A stretch of 5,578 bases of DNA. It comes from Megamonas sp. UBA1792. Lineage in GTDB: Bacteria > Bacillota_C > Negativicutes > Selenomonadales > Selenomonadaceae. The position numbers were made by a program, and so were the translations under genes. Of this stretch, positions 1-5,578 are shown one piece after another (positions within the stretch are counted from its first letter, which is position 1; each line of letters opens with the position of its first letter). The DNA lies in the NCBI GenBank assembly GCA_002315155.1, contig DCFY01000042.1, forward strand, positions 1-5,578. Reading direction: 5' to 3'. Below the pieces are notes generated by a model. It was not told the origin of the DNA and made no database searches. It saw nothing but the letters and a program-made list of their open reading frames with translations.

Positions 1-1299
1 CGGCAACGAGCTGTACAGGAGTTCATTAATCGGCCTACGCTTGCCATCGAACTACAAGCCATGCTTCAGTTGCTGCCGAACCATCACGACACAATCCCTA
101 TGATCCAATCCTGTGAAAATGCCGAGGAACATACAAACCGTTTTCTTTATTTTACGATTTGGCTGCTGCCAGTGATCACACTTCTGAGCTTTGTGCTTGC
201 CGCTGCCGATATGATTTCCTGGATCAGCAGCAGTATCCTTTTGTTTTTGCAATTTTTTATCGCCAGTCTTTGCTTTGGACGCAATTCGGCCTGCCTTGCC
301 CCACTTTCCAACATTTATCGCGAACTGAAACTTTATCGTGAACTTTTTGACCGGCTCGAAAAGATCACCTTTCAGTCATCCTACCTCAATAAGTTGCAGA
401 AACAACTTCAGGACACGCAGGCTTCGCATTTCTTACGCCGTCTTTATCGTCTAAGCGAATGTTCCAACATGCGTTATAATCTTTTTTTCTTTTTCTTTGC
501 GAATACGATTTTGCTCTGGGATTTTCACTGCGTGCTTCATTTTTCCATATGGCGAACCCGTGTTGGCAAACATCTCCGTCTCTGGTTCGATATCTTTTCT
601 GAAATTGAGACGCTCCTGAGCCTTGCTGTAATTGGTCAGACACGCGAAATCTGCACGTTTCCCAAGATCTCCGCCGACACTTCCCCCCATATCGAAGCCA
701 AAGCCCTCACAAATCTTTTGCTTACCGAAGACGCCGCTGTTGCCAATGATCTCACTGCAATTGGTGAAGTTCATATTATCACGGGATCAAATATGTCCGG
801 CAAGACAACCTTTCTGCGTACACTTGCCAGTTCCGCAATCCTCGCCTATGCTGGTGCACCGGTCTGTGCGGACTCGCTTACACTTACACGAATGCATGTT
901 TTTACATCAATGCGCGTGAATGATGATATCACCAAAGGCCTCTCGACTTTCTATGCTGAGTTGCTTCGCATCAAAAGCATGGTCGAATTCAGCAGAAAAA
1001 AAGAGCCTATGCTTATCTGTATCGATGAAATCTTTAAAGGAACTAACTCTGCTGACCGCATCATTGGTGCACGTGAAGCTATTAAAAAGCTCGCAAATCC
1101 ATGGAGCATCACGGCTGTATCGACTCATGACTTTGAACTTTGCGAGCTTGCTCCCGCAATTGAAGGTATCCCCGTTAAGAACTATCATTTTGAAGAATAT
1201 TACACAAAAGACAAGATTAACTTCGACTATAAGATCAAAGCAGGCCGCTGTCAGACAACAAATGCCAAGTACCTGCTCAAGCTCGCTGGTATACTTTGA
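1..1299 (+). CDS. Membrane-associated MutS-family ATPase, C-terminal part (5' end outside window)
   Basis: The reading frame is open from base 1, so the gene starts left of the window; the ATG at 61 is internal. 432 residues are visible, numbered here from the first visible codon. Two hydrophobic stretches, about residues 48-70 and 76-94, look like a membrane hairpin. A MutS core/lever-like region follows, with LLWD near 172-175 and EIETLLSLA at 201-209. The C-terminal ABC-type ATPase domain has Walker A GSNMSGKTT at 262-270, Walker B ICIDEIFKGTNS with D342 and E343, and a switch histidine in STHDFEL (H376). ITGSNMSGKTTFLRT is diagnostic of the MutS superfamily, and DEIFKGTNSADR resembles the small membrane-linked MutS-related proteins rather than MutS1 or MutS2. 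No mismatch-recognition domain is visible, though the N terminus is missing. The family's role is not established, and classical mismatch repair should not be assumed. The usual HPL motif just before the ATPase is altered (TNLLL, 237-241). ATPase family assignment is firm; function is unknown. Confidence 0.9.
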   Translation, partial: RQRAVQEFINRPTLAIELQAMLQLLPNHHDTIPMIQSCENAEEHTNRFLYFTIWLLPVITLLSFVLAAADMISWISSSILLFLQFFIASLCFGRNSACLAPLSNIYRELKLYRELFDRLEKITFQSSYLNKLQKQLQDTQASHFLRRLYRLSECSNMRYNLFFFFFANTILLWDFHCVLHFSIWRTRVGKHLRLWFDIFSEIETLLSLAVIGQTREICTFPKISADTSPHIEAKALTNLLLTEDAAVANDLTAIGEVHIITGSNMSGKTTFLRTLASSAILAYAGAPVCADSLTLTRMHVFTSMRVNDDITKGLSTFYAELLRIKSMVEFSRKKEPMLICIDEIFKGTNSADRIIGAREAIKKLANPWSITAVSTHDFELCELAPAIEGIPVKNYHFEEYYTKDKINFDYKIKAGRCQTTNAKYLLKLAGIL

Positions 1300-1303
1300 A
1301 ATA

Positions 1304-1319
1304 AATCATAGATATGATT
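1304..1319. repeat. Short palindrome after the MutS-like gene
   Basis: AATCATAGATATGATT has perfect 7-base inverted arms around a GA centre and starts five bases after the stop codon. It is followed by T-rich DNA (about 1325-1338). The stem is AT-only apart from one G-C pair, so as an RNA hairpin it would be a weak terminator. It could equally be a protein-binding dyad or chance in AT-rich DNA. Confidence 0.3.
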
Positions 1320-1380
1320 CAGTAATTTTCTTCATTTTACAAAAATTTAATAGAAAACATATATCAATCTGTTTGATTTC

Positions 1381-1389
1381 TGTTATAAT
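1381..1389 (+). promoter_or_regulatory. Extended -10 promoter for the PTS IIA gene
   Basis: TGTTATAAT combines a perfect TATAAT (1384-1389) with the upstream TG of an extended -10 element. No good -35 box sits 16-18 bases upstream, which is common for extended -10 promoters. The predicted start of transcription is near 1396, giving a leader of about 30 bases. A loose inverted pair, ATCAA (1363-1367) and TTGAT (1373-1377), lies just upstream, with another TTGAT at 1394-1398; any operator role is speculative. Confidence 0.6.
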
Positions 1390-1427
1390 AGTATTGATAC
1401 AGATTATTATTAAGGAGATTGACACGC

Positions 1428-1778
1428 ATGAAATATGAAATAAGTATTACTGCCATAGGGAATCTCGCTCGAACCTTTCTCGAAAACAACAGCAGCGTAA
1501 TCCTTCTCAACGAAGGTCTGCGGCCAAATCTCGCTGATATGGTTGTTGCACATACAGAGGCTTCCTTGAAAAAAGATATTGTTGTAGGTGATACTTTTAT
1601 TTGGGGGCCAGCCTCCTTTGAAGTCGTTGCCGTAGGAGGTAATGCAAATCAGAATCTTCGCGATGAAGGTCATTGCACCCTTGTTTTTAATGCCGAGGGT
1701 ACAATGCCCGGACAGATCATTGTCAAAGGTGACGTATTACCACGTCTTTCCGTTGGTGACAAACTTAAATTCAAATAA
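1428..1778 (+). CDS. PTS glucitol/sorbitol-type enzyme IIA protein, stand-alone
   Basis: This 116-residue protein matches the whole length of the glucitol/sorbitol IIA family (SrlB/GutB type, about 120 residues). In that system it is a cytoplasmic phosphocarrier passing phosphate from HPr to the membrane IIB/IIC components. Family landmarks are in order: ITAIG near the N terminus, LNEG at 27-30, VVAH at 39-42, then VVAVGGNANQNLRDEGHCTL and the closing GDKLKF. His42 aligns with the phosphorylated His43 of E. coli SrlB. The ATG at 1428 is chosen because AAGGAG at 1412-1417 lies 10 bases before it; an in-frame TTG at 1419 is only one base from that site. The gene has its own promoter and terminator and no srlA, srlE or sorbitol dehydrogenase gene beside it. 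It may serve a permease encoded elsewhere or act as a phosphorylation-dependent regulator. Family is confident; substrate and partner are unknown. Confidence 0.85.
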   Translation: MKYEISITAIGNLARTFLENNSSVILLNEGLRPNLADMVVAHTEASLKKDIVVGDTFIWGPASFEVVAVGGNANQNLRDEGHCTLVFNAEGTMPGQIIVKGDVLPRLSVGDKLKFK

Positions 1779-1787
1779 AAAACCAGG

Positions 1788-1831
1788 AAACGGGTTATGC
1801 AAAATCAAAAATGATTCTGCGTAACCCGTTT
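1788..1831. terminator. Two-part hairpin, probable bidirectional terminator
   Basis: Arms 1788-1801 and 1818-1831 form a 14-bp outer stem (AAACGGGTTATGCA against TGCGTAACCCGTTT, one G-U pair). Inside it, AATCA (1803-1807) and TGATT (1812-1816) form a second stem closed by an AAAA loop. On the plus strand the stem runs straight into a T-rich tract (about 1829-1836). On the minus strand a run of six T follows after about five bases. It lies between the stop codons of the convergent IIA gene and ung, so it plausibly ends both. Confidence 0.85.
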
Positions 1832-1850
1832 TTATTATACATCACTTTTT

Positions 1851-2525
1851 TCATATAGTAGGCAGCTGCCAATCGATTGGCACTTGTCCCGTTTTTTCCA
1901 AAAATGCATTGACTCGTGAAAATGGCTGACTACCAAAAAATCCGCGATATGCTGACAGCGGACTTGGATGCGGTGACTCAACGATAAAATGATGCGGATT
2001 CGTAATCATCCCCTTCTTGCGACGTGCCGGACTGCCCCAAAGGATGAAGGCCAATGGCTTTTCCCGCTCGTTCAAAAGTGATATAACTTTATCCGTAAAG
2101 GTTTCCCAGCCAAGCCCTTGATGTGAATTCGCCGCATGCTCACGTACGGTAAGAACCGTATTCAGAAGCAATACACCCTGCTCTGCCCACGGCTTCAAAC
2201 AGCCGTTGTTCGGCATCGTACAGCCTAGATCCGTCTCCAGCTCCTTAAAGATATTAATAAGAGATGGCGGCGGCTCAATTCCCGGCTGCACAGAAAAGCT
2301 CAGCCCATGTGCCTGTCCCTGATTATGATACGGGTCCTGCCCGAGAATGACGACCTTTGCCTCATGATAGCTTGTATAGTGTAATGCATTGAAAATATCA
2401 TACATGCTCGGATAAATACGTTTTGTGCGATATTCCTGTATAAGAAATTCCCGCAGCTTTATATAGTAAGGCTCTTTGAGCTCTGCGCTCAGGTACTCAA
2501 CCCAATCATTTTTGAAAACTTCCAT
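1851..2525 (-). CDS. ung: Uracil-DNA glycosylase, family 1
   Basis: This 224-residue enzyme removes uracil from DNA after cytosine deamination or dUMP misincorporation, starting base excision repair. Length is typical and all catalytic landmarks are present: GQDPYH at 62-67 with the water-activating D64 and Y66, F78 in GLSFSV (uracil stacking), N122 in LLLNTVLTV (uracil recognition), and HPSPLS at 186-191 with catalytic H186 and the DNA-intercalating L190. The LWGS motif at 162-165 also fits. The start ATG (2525-2523) is preceded by an AAAGGTGG-like site (2542-2535). The gene is monocistronic: it has its own promoter, is divergent from the nucleotidase gene and convergent with the PTS IIA gene. 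It appears intact and functional. Confidence 0.98.
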   Translation of the reverse strand: MEVFKNDWVEYLSAELKEPYYIKLREFLIQEYRTKRIYPSMYDIFNALHYTSYHEAKVVILGQDPYHNQGQAHGLSFSVQPGIEPPPSLINIFKELETDLGCTMPNNGCLKPWAEQGVLLLNTVLTVREHAANSHQGLGWETFTDKVISLLNEREKPLAFILWGSPARRKKGMITNPHHFIVESPHPSPLSAYRGFFGSQPFSRVNAFLEKTGQVPIDWQLPTI

Positions 2526-2548
2526 TTTGCCACGCCACCTTTGTTTTA

Positions 2549-2570
2549 TTGCTATGATCTATTATAGCAA
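2549..2570. promoter_or_regulatory. Imperfect dyad over the ung -10 box, candidate operator
   Basis: TTGCTAT (2549-2555) and ATAGCAA (2564-2570) are perfect 7-base inverted arms. The symmetry continues inwards for two more base pairs after one mismatch, centred at 2559/2560. The dyad covers the ung -10 hexamer (2561-2566) and the predicted transcription start near 2554, a typical repressor position. No known regulator consensus is recognised. The transcript would contain only the downstream part, so an RNA hairpin role is unlikely. Confidence 0.4.
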
Positions 2571-2589
2571 ACTTATGCATACTGTACAA
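2561..2589 (-). promoter_or_regulatory. Sigma-A-type promoter for ung
   Basis: On the minus strand TTGTAC (2589-2584) and TATAAT (2566-2561) are separated by exactly 17 bases. TGC immediately before the -10 box adds an extended -10 element. Predicted transcription start is near 2554, giving a leader of about 28 bases to the ATG. The spacer contains the palindrome TATGCATA (2574-2581). Confidence 0.8.
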
Positions 2590-2624
2590 AACAGAATAAG
2601 CCCCGCCTTTTCTTTCTGCTTTAT

Positions 2625-2653
2625 TTGTAGTAAAGTAATTTTATCAACATAAT
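2625..2653 (+). promoter_or_regulatory. Possible promoter for the HAD nucleotidase gene
   Basis: TTGTAG (2625-2630) and CATAAT (2648-2653) are 17 bases apart. Against it, the predicted start near 2660 would put the ribosome binding site GGAGGG (2659-2664, 10 bases from the ATG) at the very 5' end of the mRNA. A weaker alternative upstream is TTTTCT (2608-2613) with TAAAGT (2631-2636), also 17 bases apart. Confidence 0.35.
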
Positions 2654-2674
2654 CTACCGGAGGGATCAATCATC

Positions 2675-3367
2675 ATGTACACAACCCTGCTTTTCGATGT
2701 CGACAATACGCTGCTCGATTTCGATGCAAATGAAAGGGCCTCGTTTAAGCAGCTCCTTCAAGATAAAAACGAACTCTGCTCCGACGAGCGCTATACTGCC
2801 TACAAAAATCTAAATCGCAGCATGTGGCAGACCGTCGAGCGTGGTCAGGCTATTGCTGCAGAGATATTACCCACACGCTTTTCCCGATTCATGGCACTGT
2901 ATGGTAAAGAAATTGACGGAGCCGAATGGGAAGCTTCTTATCGTGCTTACTTGAATGAAGGTATTCAGGAGATTCCCGACGTCCATGAGGTTCTCTCTGT
3001 TTTAAGGAAAAACCATCGCCTTTATGTCATCACAAACGGGGTTCCCCTTACGCAATATTCGCGTCTTTCCCGCTCCGGTATTGGCCTTTACTTTGAGGCT
3101 TCTTTCATCTCGGGCGAGATTGGTGCCGCCAAGCCGAAGAAGCTTTTCTTCGATTATGTAAAGTCTCATATTGATGGCTTTGATCGAAAAAAGACGCTTA
3201 TCATCGGGGATTCCCTTAGCTCTGATATCAAAGGCGGACTTAATGCCGGTATCGACACGTGTTGGTTCTGCCCCGGCAAAACACCAAATAAAACACAGAT
3301 TTTCCCGAAGTATACGATTCATGCTCTCAAGGATCTTCTTACTCTGCTAAAAGTCAATGTTTGTTAG
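2675..3367 (+). CDS. yjjG: HAD-family pyrimidine 5'-nucleotidase, YjjG type
   Basis: This 230-residue cytoplasmic HAD phosphatase resembles E. coli YjjG, which dephosphorylates dUMP, UMP, dTMP and non-canonical pyrimidine monophosphates. HAD motif I is FDVDNT with nucleophile D8 and acid/base D10. Motif II is ITNG with T120, motif III is K153 in GAAKPKK, and motif IV is GDSLSSD with D179 and D184 for Mg2+. Residues of about 15-100 form the helical C1 cap. The stretches ITNGVPLTQYSRL and GGLNAGIDTCW closely follow the YjjG pattern (ITNGFTALQQVRL, GGINAGLATCW). The start ATG has GGAGGG 10 bases upstream. The gene is single, divergent from ung and followed by a strong hairpin. The subfamily assignment rests on motif resemblance; a related HAD phosphatase of other specificity remains possible. 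Confidence 0.85.
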   Translation: MYTTLLFDVDNTLLDFDANERASFKQLLQDKNELCSDERYTAYKNLNRSMWQTVERGQAIAAEILPTRFSRFMALYGKEIDGAEWEASYRAYLNEGIQEIPDVHEVLSVLRKNHRLYVITNGVPLTQYSRLSRSGIGLYFEASFISGEIGAAKPKKLFFDYVKSHIDGFDRKKTLIIGDSLSSDIKGGLNAGIDTCWFCPGKTPNKTQIFPKYTIHALKDLLTLLKVNVC

Positions 3368-3445
3368 TCTATTTTGTTTTTCCGCATAAATAATTTTTAT
3401 TTTAAATAAATGGCTAAAACAATACTTTTTTCATCTTCTATATAG

Positions 3446-3490
3446 AAACGGATAGTCCTTTGGGGAAACCCCTCAAATGACTATCCGTTT
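3446..3490. terminator. Rho-independent terminator between convergent units
   Basis: AAACGGATAGTC (3446-3457) pairs perfectly with GACTATCCGTTT (3479-3490). An inner GGGG-AAA-CCCC stem-loop (about 3462-3472) sits inside. On the plus strand a T-rich tract (3488-3505) follows, so it ends the HAD gene about 80 bases after its stop. It also follows the korC stop on the minus strand, but there only a short TTT run trails the stem, so termination in that direction is less certain. Confidence 0.85.
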
Positions 3491-3498
3491 TACTTTTT

Positions 3499-4023
3499 TT
3501 ATTTTACTGCATCATAGCCAACCTGAAGTGCCTGCATATTTTTTTCAATCGTCGAAGGTGGTACACGATTGGCTACAGATGCTTTGATCGTTTCAAAGTC
3601 AACAAGCTTTGTAATCTTAACAAGAGCACCCAGTGCCACAATGTTTGCGAAAAGCGGCTTACCAATCTTTTCTACAGCAAGTCTTGTGATGGGAATCCTG
3701 ATCGTATGAGGGAAGTCCGGCGCATTTGGAACGAGGTCTTCATCAATAACAAGTGTCCCGTCCGCATCAAGGTCGCTATAGTACTTATCCGCGGCCTTCT
3801 GTGTCATCGCGAGGACAAGTTGTGGATGAAGCACTTTCGGATGGTAGATTGGCTTATCAGAGATAATGACTTCTGCCTTGGAAGCGCCGCCACGCGCTTC
3901 CGGTCCATAGGACTGCGACTGTACTGCTTCTTTACCTTCTTCTACAGCAGCTTCGGCAAGGATAATAGCAGCGGTTATAACACCTTGTCCTCCCGAGCCG
4001 GATAGTCTGAGCTGTTTCATCAT
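3499..4023 (-). CDS. korC: 2-oxoacid:ferredoxin oxidoreductase, gamma subunit (KorC-like)
   Basis: This 174-residue protein is the gamma subunit of a ferredoxin-dependent 2-oxoacid oxidoreductase, most likely 2-oxoglutarate:ferredoxin oxidoreductase. The length is normal for KorC and the whole protein is the gamma domain. Landmarks are LSGSGGQGV at 7-15, the Rossmann-like loop at the N terminus, and SYGPEARGG at 38-46, the family's most conserved stretch. There are no iron-sulfur cysteine motifs, as expected. The start overlaps the korB stop in ATGATG (4023-4018); either ATG could be used, and GGGGGTG on the minus strand (about 4036-4030) is the likely ribosome binding site. It is the last gene of the operon. 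The gamma family is certain; the substrate is inferred from the korAB partners. Confidence 0.92.
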   Translation of the reverse strand: MMKQLRLSGSGGQGVITAAIILAEAAVEEGKEAVQSQSYGPEARGGASKAEVIISDKPIYHPKVLHPQLVLAMTQKAADKYYSDLDADGTLVIDEDLVPNAPDFPHTIRIPITRLAVEKIGKPLFANIVALGALVKITKLVDFETIKASVANRVPPSTIEKNMQALQVGYDAVK

Positions 4024-4844
4024 TTAGTAGCACCCCCTGCAATTTCGATGACTTTCTGGTACGCTGTTGCATAGTCGACACTGGCATTTTCATAGAAAAG
4101 ACCAATCGGGAACTTGCCGTCGCGTTTTTCGTCGTCGAGTTTGTCCCAGGCGGCTTTCATGACCGCTGTGTCACGCATCCATTTCATCATGTCGGCCGAT
4201 GAACCCATTTTATTCTTGCGGCCAAACGCCGTCGGGCACTGAACGACAGCTTCGATGAAGGAAAAACCCTTATTATCAAAACCTTTTTCAATCATGTCGG
4301 TAAGATGCTGAACATGAAAGGCTGTACTGCGGGCAACATAGGTTGCTCCGGCAGCTTCAGCAAGATGGCAGGCGTCAAAAGGACGATCAACCGTACCATA
4401 AGGTGCAGTCGTTGCTTTTTTATGAAGCGGCGTCATCGGGGAGGCCTGGCCGCCGGTCATGCCGTAAATGTTGTTATTAAAGAGTACAACCGTGAGATCA
4501 ATATTGCGGCGTGCTCCATGGATAAAGTGATTGCCGCCAATGGCAGTACAGTCACCATCCCCTGTAATAACAATGACGTTAAGCGATGGGTTTGCCATTT
4601 TAATGCCGGTAGCAAACGGTATAGCACGGCCATGGGCCGTATGAAGGGTATCAAAGTCCATATAACCTGATGCACGGGAGGAACAGCCAATACCGGATAC
4701 GATGATCGTATTGTCCTGCGTGAAGCCTTCTTTTTTCTCGATTGCCTGAACGATGGCTTTCATTGCGATACCATTGCCGCAGCCCGGGCACCATAGATGC
4801 GGCAGGCGATTTTGACGAAAATATTTTTCATAGGAACGTTCCAT
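4020..4844 (-). CDS. korB: 2-oxoacid:ferredoxin oxidoreductase, beta subunit (KorB-like)
   Basis: This 274-residue subunit binds thiamine pyrophosphate and an Fe4S4 cluster. With KorA it oxidatively decarboxylates (or reductively forms) a 2-oxoacid, exchanging electrons with ferredoxin. The cluster ligands expected for the family are visible: C19 and C22 in WCPGCGNG, C54 in GIGCSS and C203 in VVQCPTAFG. The TPP/Mg2+ motif is GDGD at 95-98 followed by IGGNH and NNNIYGMTGGQ at 123-133. HTAHGRAIPFATGIK (68-82) is typical of KorB and related beta subunits. The start ATG (4844-4842) has a strong GGGAGGT site (4859-4853) inside the end of korA. It overlaps korA by one base (TAATG) and korC by four (ATGA). 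It appears complete and active; 2-oxoglutarate is the likely substrate, and a branched-chain or other 2-oxoacid is possible. Confidence 0.93.
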   Translation of the reverse strand: MERSYEKYFRQNRLPHLWCPGCGNGIAMKAIVQAIEKKEGFTQDNTIIVSGIGCSSRASGYMDFDTLHTAHGRAIPFATGIKMANPSLNVIVITGDGDCTAIGGNHFIHGARRNIDLTVVLFNNNIYGMTGGQASPMTPLHKKATTAPYGTVDRPFDACHLAEAAGATYVARSTAFHVQHLTDMIEKGFDNKGFSFIEAVVQCPTAFGRKNKMGSSADMMKWMRDTAVMKAAWDKLDDEKRDGKFPIGLFYENASVDYATAYQKVIEIAGGATK

Positions 4845-5578
4845 TAGGCTTTACCTCCCCTGCAGAGATCATCAATTCCGCTGCAGATTTCCTGCGGTGT
4901 GAAGATTTCCATATTGTATTTTGCTAAAAGTCGCACTGGGCATTGTGCCATGGCAGCACGTTCGACTTCGCCGACGAGCTGGCCGTAGTTGAGCTCCGGC
5001 ACAAGGATTCCTTTGACTTTTCCTGCAAGTTTGTGGATGACTTTATCGGCAAACGGCCAGATCGTCATAAGACGTACAAGACCGACTTTTTGTCCTTTCG
5101 CACGAGCGGCTTCGACGGCTTCATAGGCAGTACGTGCAGTTCCGCCAAAAGTGACGACAGCATAGTCGGCGTCTTCCATAAAGAATTCATCATAGTGCGT
5201 GATTTCGTCACGGGCAATTTCAATTTTTTCGTGCATACGGCGGATGGACTCCTCTGTTACCTTTGGACTGCCAACAGGAAATCCTGTTTCATCATGAATC
5301 AGGCCAGTTACATGAATGTGATAGCCTGTACCGAAGTCAGCAATATTAGGTACAAGGTCTTTGTCCGGGCGATATGGTTCATAGCCTTCGGCACGAGAGC
5401 ATTTCGGCTGGCGGCGCGGGTAAACCTTTATATCTTTTGTTTCCGGCAGTACAACCTTTTCACGCAGATGACCGACGATTTCATCCATGAGCAGAATAAC
5501 CGGAGTGCGGAAACGTTCGGAATAGTTAACGGCCATAATCGCCGCATCATAAGCTTCACGGACAGTCCAGGGTGAAAG
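4844..5578 (-). CDS. korA: 2-oxoacid:ferredoxin oxidoreductase, alpha subunit (KorA-like), 5' end outside window
   Basis: 244 C-terminal residues are visible. The frame continues without a stop to the window edge, and the residues upstream of the ATG at 5536 (LSPWTVREAYDAAI) still match the family, so that ATG is internal. The visible part covers the end of the pyrimidine-binding domain, with RTPVILLMDEIVGHLREK near its start. It then covers the loop HVTGLIHDETGFP and the C-terminal transketolase-like domain with VRLMTIWPF and the ELNYGQLVGEVER motif. These are standard for KorA/VorB-type alpha subunits lacking a fused gamma domain, usually about 350-380 residues. It precedes korB and korC in one operon. 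The operon promoter and any ferredoxin-like delta subunit gene would lie to the right, unseen. Distinguishing 2-oxoglutarate from branched-chain 2-oxoacid specificity is not possible by eye. Confidence 0.92.
   Translation of the reverse strand, partial: LSPWTVREAYDAAIMAVNYSERFRTPVILLMDEIVGHLREKVVLPETKDIKVYPRRQPKCSRAEGYEPYRPDKDLVPNIADFGTGYHIHVTGLIHDETGFPVGSPKVTEESIRRMHEKIEIARDEITHYDEFFMEDADYAVVTFGGTARTAYEAVEAARAKGQKVGLVRLMTIWPFADKVIHKLAGKVKGILVPELNYGQLVGEVERAAMAQCPVRLLAKYNMEIFTPQEICSGIDDLCRGGKA

Noticed and set aside
482..498. T-rich tract (T7-C-T5-C-T3) in the MutS-like gene as a slippage or phase-variation site
   Set aside because: The run is interrupted by C residues and simply encodes a phenylalanine-rich hydrophobic stretch; the frame is intact across it.
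475..550. A third membrane segment in the MutS-like protein
   Set aside because: It is hydrophobic, but it leads into LLWDFHC and a W-rich stretch that resembles a conserved part of the MutS-related core, so it is more likely a buried helix. Topology remains unproven.
1419..1427. TTG at 1419 as the start of the PTS IIA gene
   Set aside because: The ribosome binding site AAGGAG ends at 1417, one base before the TTG, which is too close. The ATG at 1428 has normal spacing and matches the family N terminus.
920..1438. A 172-codon plus-strand frame running past the MutS-like gene
   Set aside because: It overlaps the ATPase domain in another frame and has a low-complexity, family-free translation. 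It also runs through the promoter and start of the IIA gene.
3368..3445. Possible small gene or RNA between the HAD gene and the terminator
   Set aside because: The stretch is AT-rich, with no convincing start with a ribosome binding site, promoter or structure apart from the terminator hairpin that follows.
5534..5536. ATG at 5536 as the start of korA
   Set aside because: The frame stays open to the window edge and the residues before it fit the KorA alpha subunit, so the gene is truncated by the window.
4943..5575. A 210-codon open frame on the plus strand
   Set aside because: It lies antisense to korA, which has clear family motifs throughout; the plus-strand translation shows no recognisable domain, so it is a shadow frame.

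Overview
The window is ordinary bacterial chromosome carrying seven protein genes, two of them cut by the window edges. The gene content fits an anaerobic, low-to-moderate GC Firmicute, and a Negativicutes-type organism (Selenomonas/Megasphaera relatives) is my best guess. The pointers are a ferredoxin-dependent 2-oxoacid oxidoreductase operon, a membrane-associated MutS-like ATPase, a stand-alone sorbitol-type PTS IIA protein, strong AGGAGG-like ribosome binding sites and sigma-A-like promoters. The taxonomic call is inference only. I see no rRNA, tRNA, CRISPR array, insertion sequence or attachment site.

Layout, left to right. Positions 1-1299 (+) hold the C-terminal 432 residues of a MutS-family ATPase with two predicted membrane segments; its N terminus lies left of the window. 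Positions 1428-1778 (+) hold a small PTS glucitol/sorbitol IIA protein with its own extended -10 promoter and no other PTS gene beside it. A long two-part hairpin at 1788-1831 separates it from the convergent ung gene (1851-2525, -), which encodes uracil-DNA glycosylase. A 149-bp divergent intergenic region (2526-2674) carries a near-consensus ung promoter overlapped by a 22-bp imperfect dyad. It leads on the other side to a YjjG-type HAD pyrimidine nucleotidase (2675-3367, +). A second two-part hairpin (3446-3490) closes that gene and faces the end of a minus-strand operon.

The right third (3499-5578, -) is the end of a korA-korB-korC operon for a 2-oxoacid:ferredoxin oxidoreductase, probably specific for 2-oxoglutarate. 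The genes are translationally coupled: korA/korB overlap by one base and korB/korC by four. korA runs off the right edge, so the operon promoter and any ferredoxin-like delta subunit are not visible.

How the genes relate: Ung removes uracil from DNA, and YjjG-type enzymes dephosphorylate dUMP and non-canonical pyrimidine nucleotides. The divergent pair therefore makes sense as two layers of defence against uracil in DNA, though co-regulation is only inferred. The MutS-like gene, the PTS gene and the kor operon are separate transcription units with no obvious functional link. I found no clearly new multi-gene system. The points most worth a second look are the membrane MutS-like ATPase, the orphan IIA protein and the dyad over the ung promoter.
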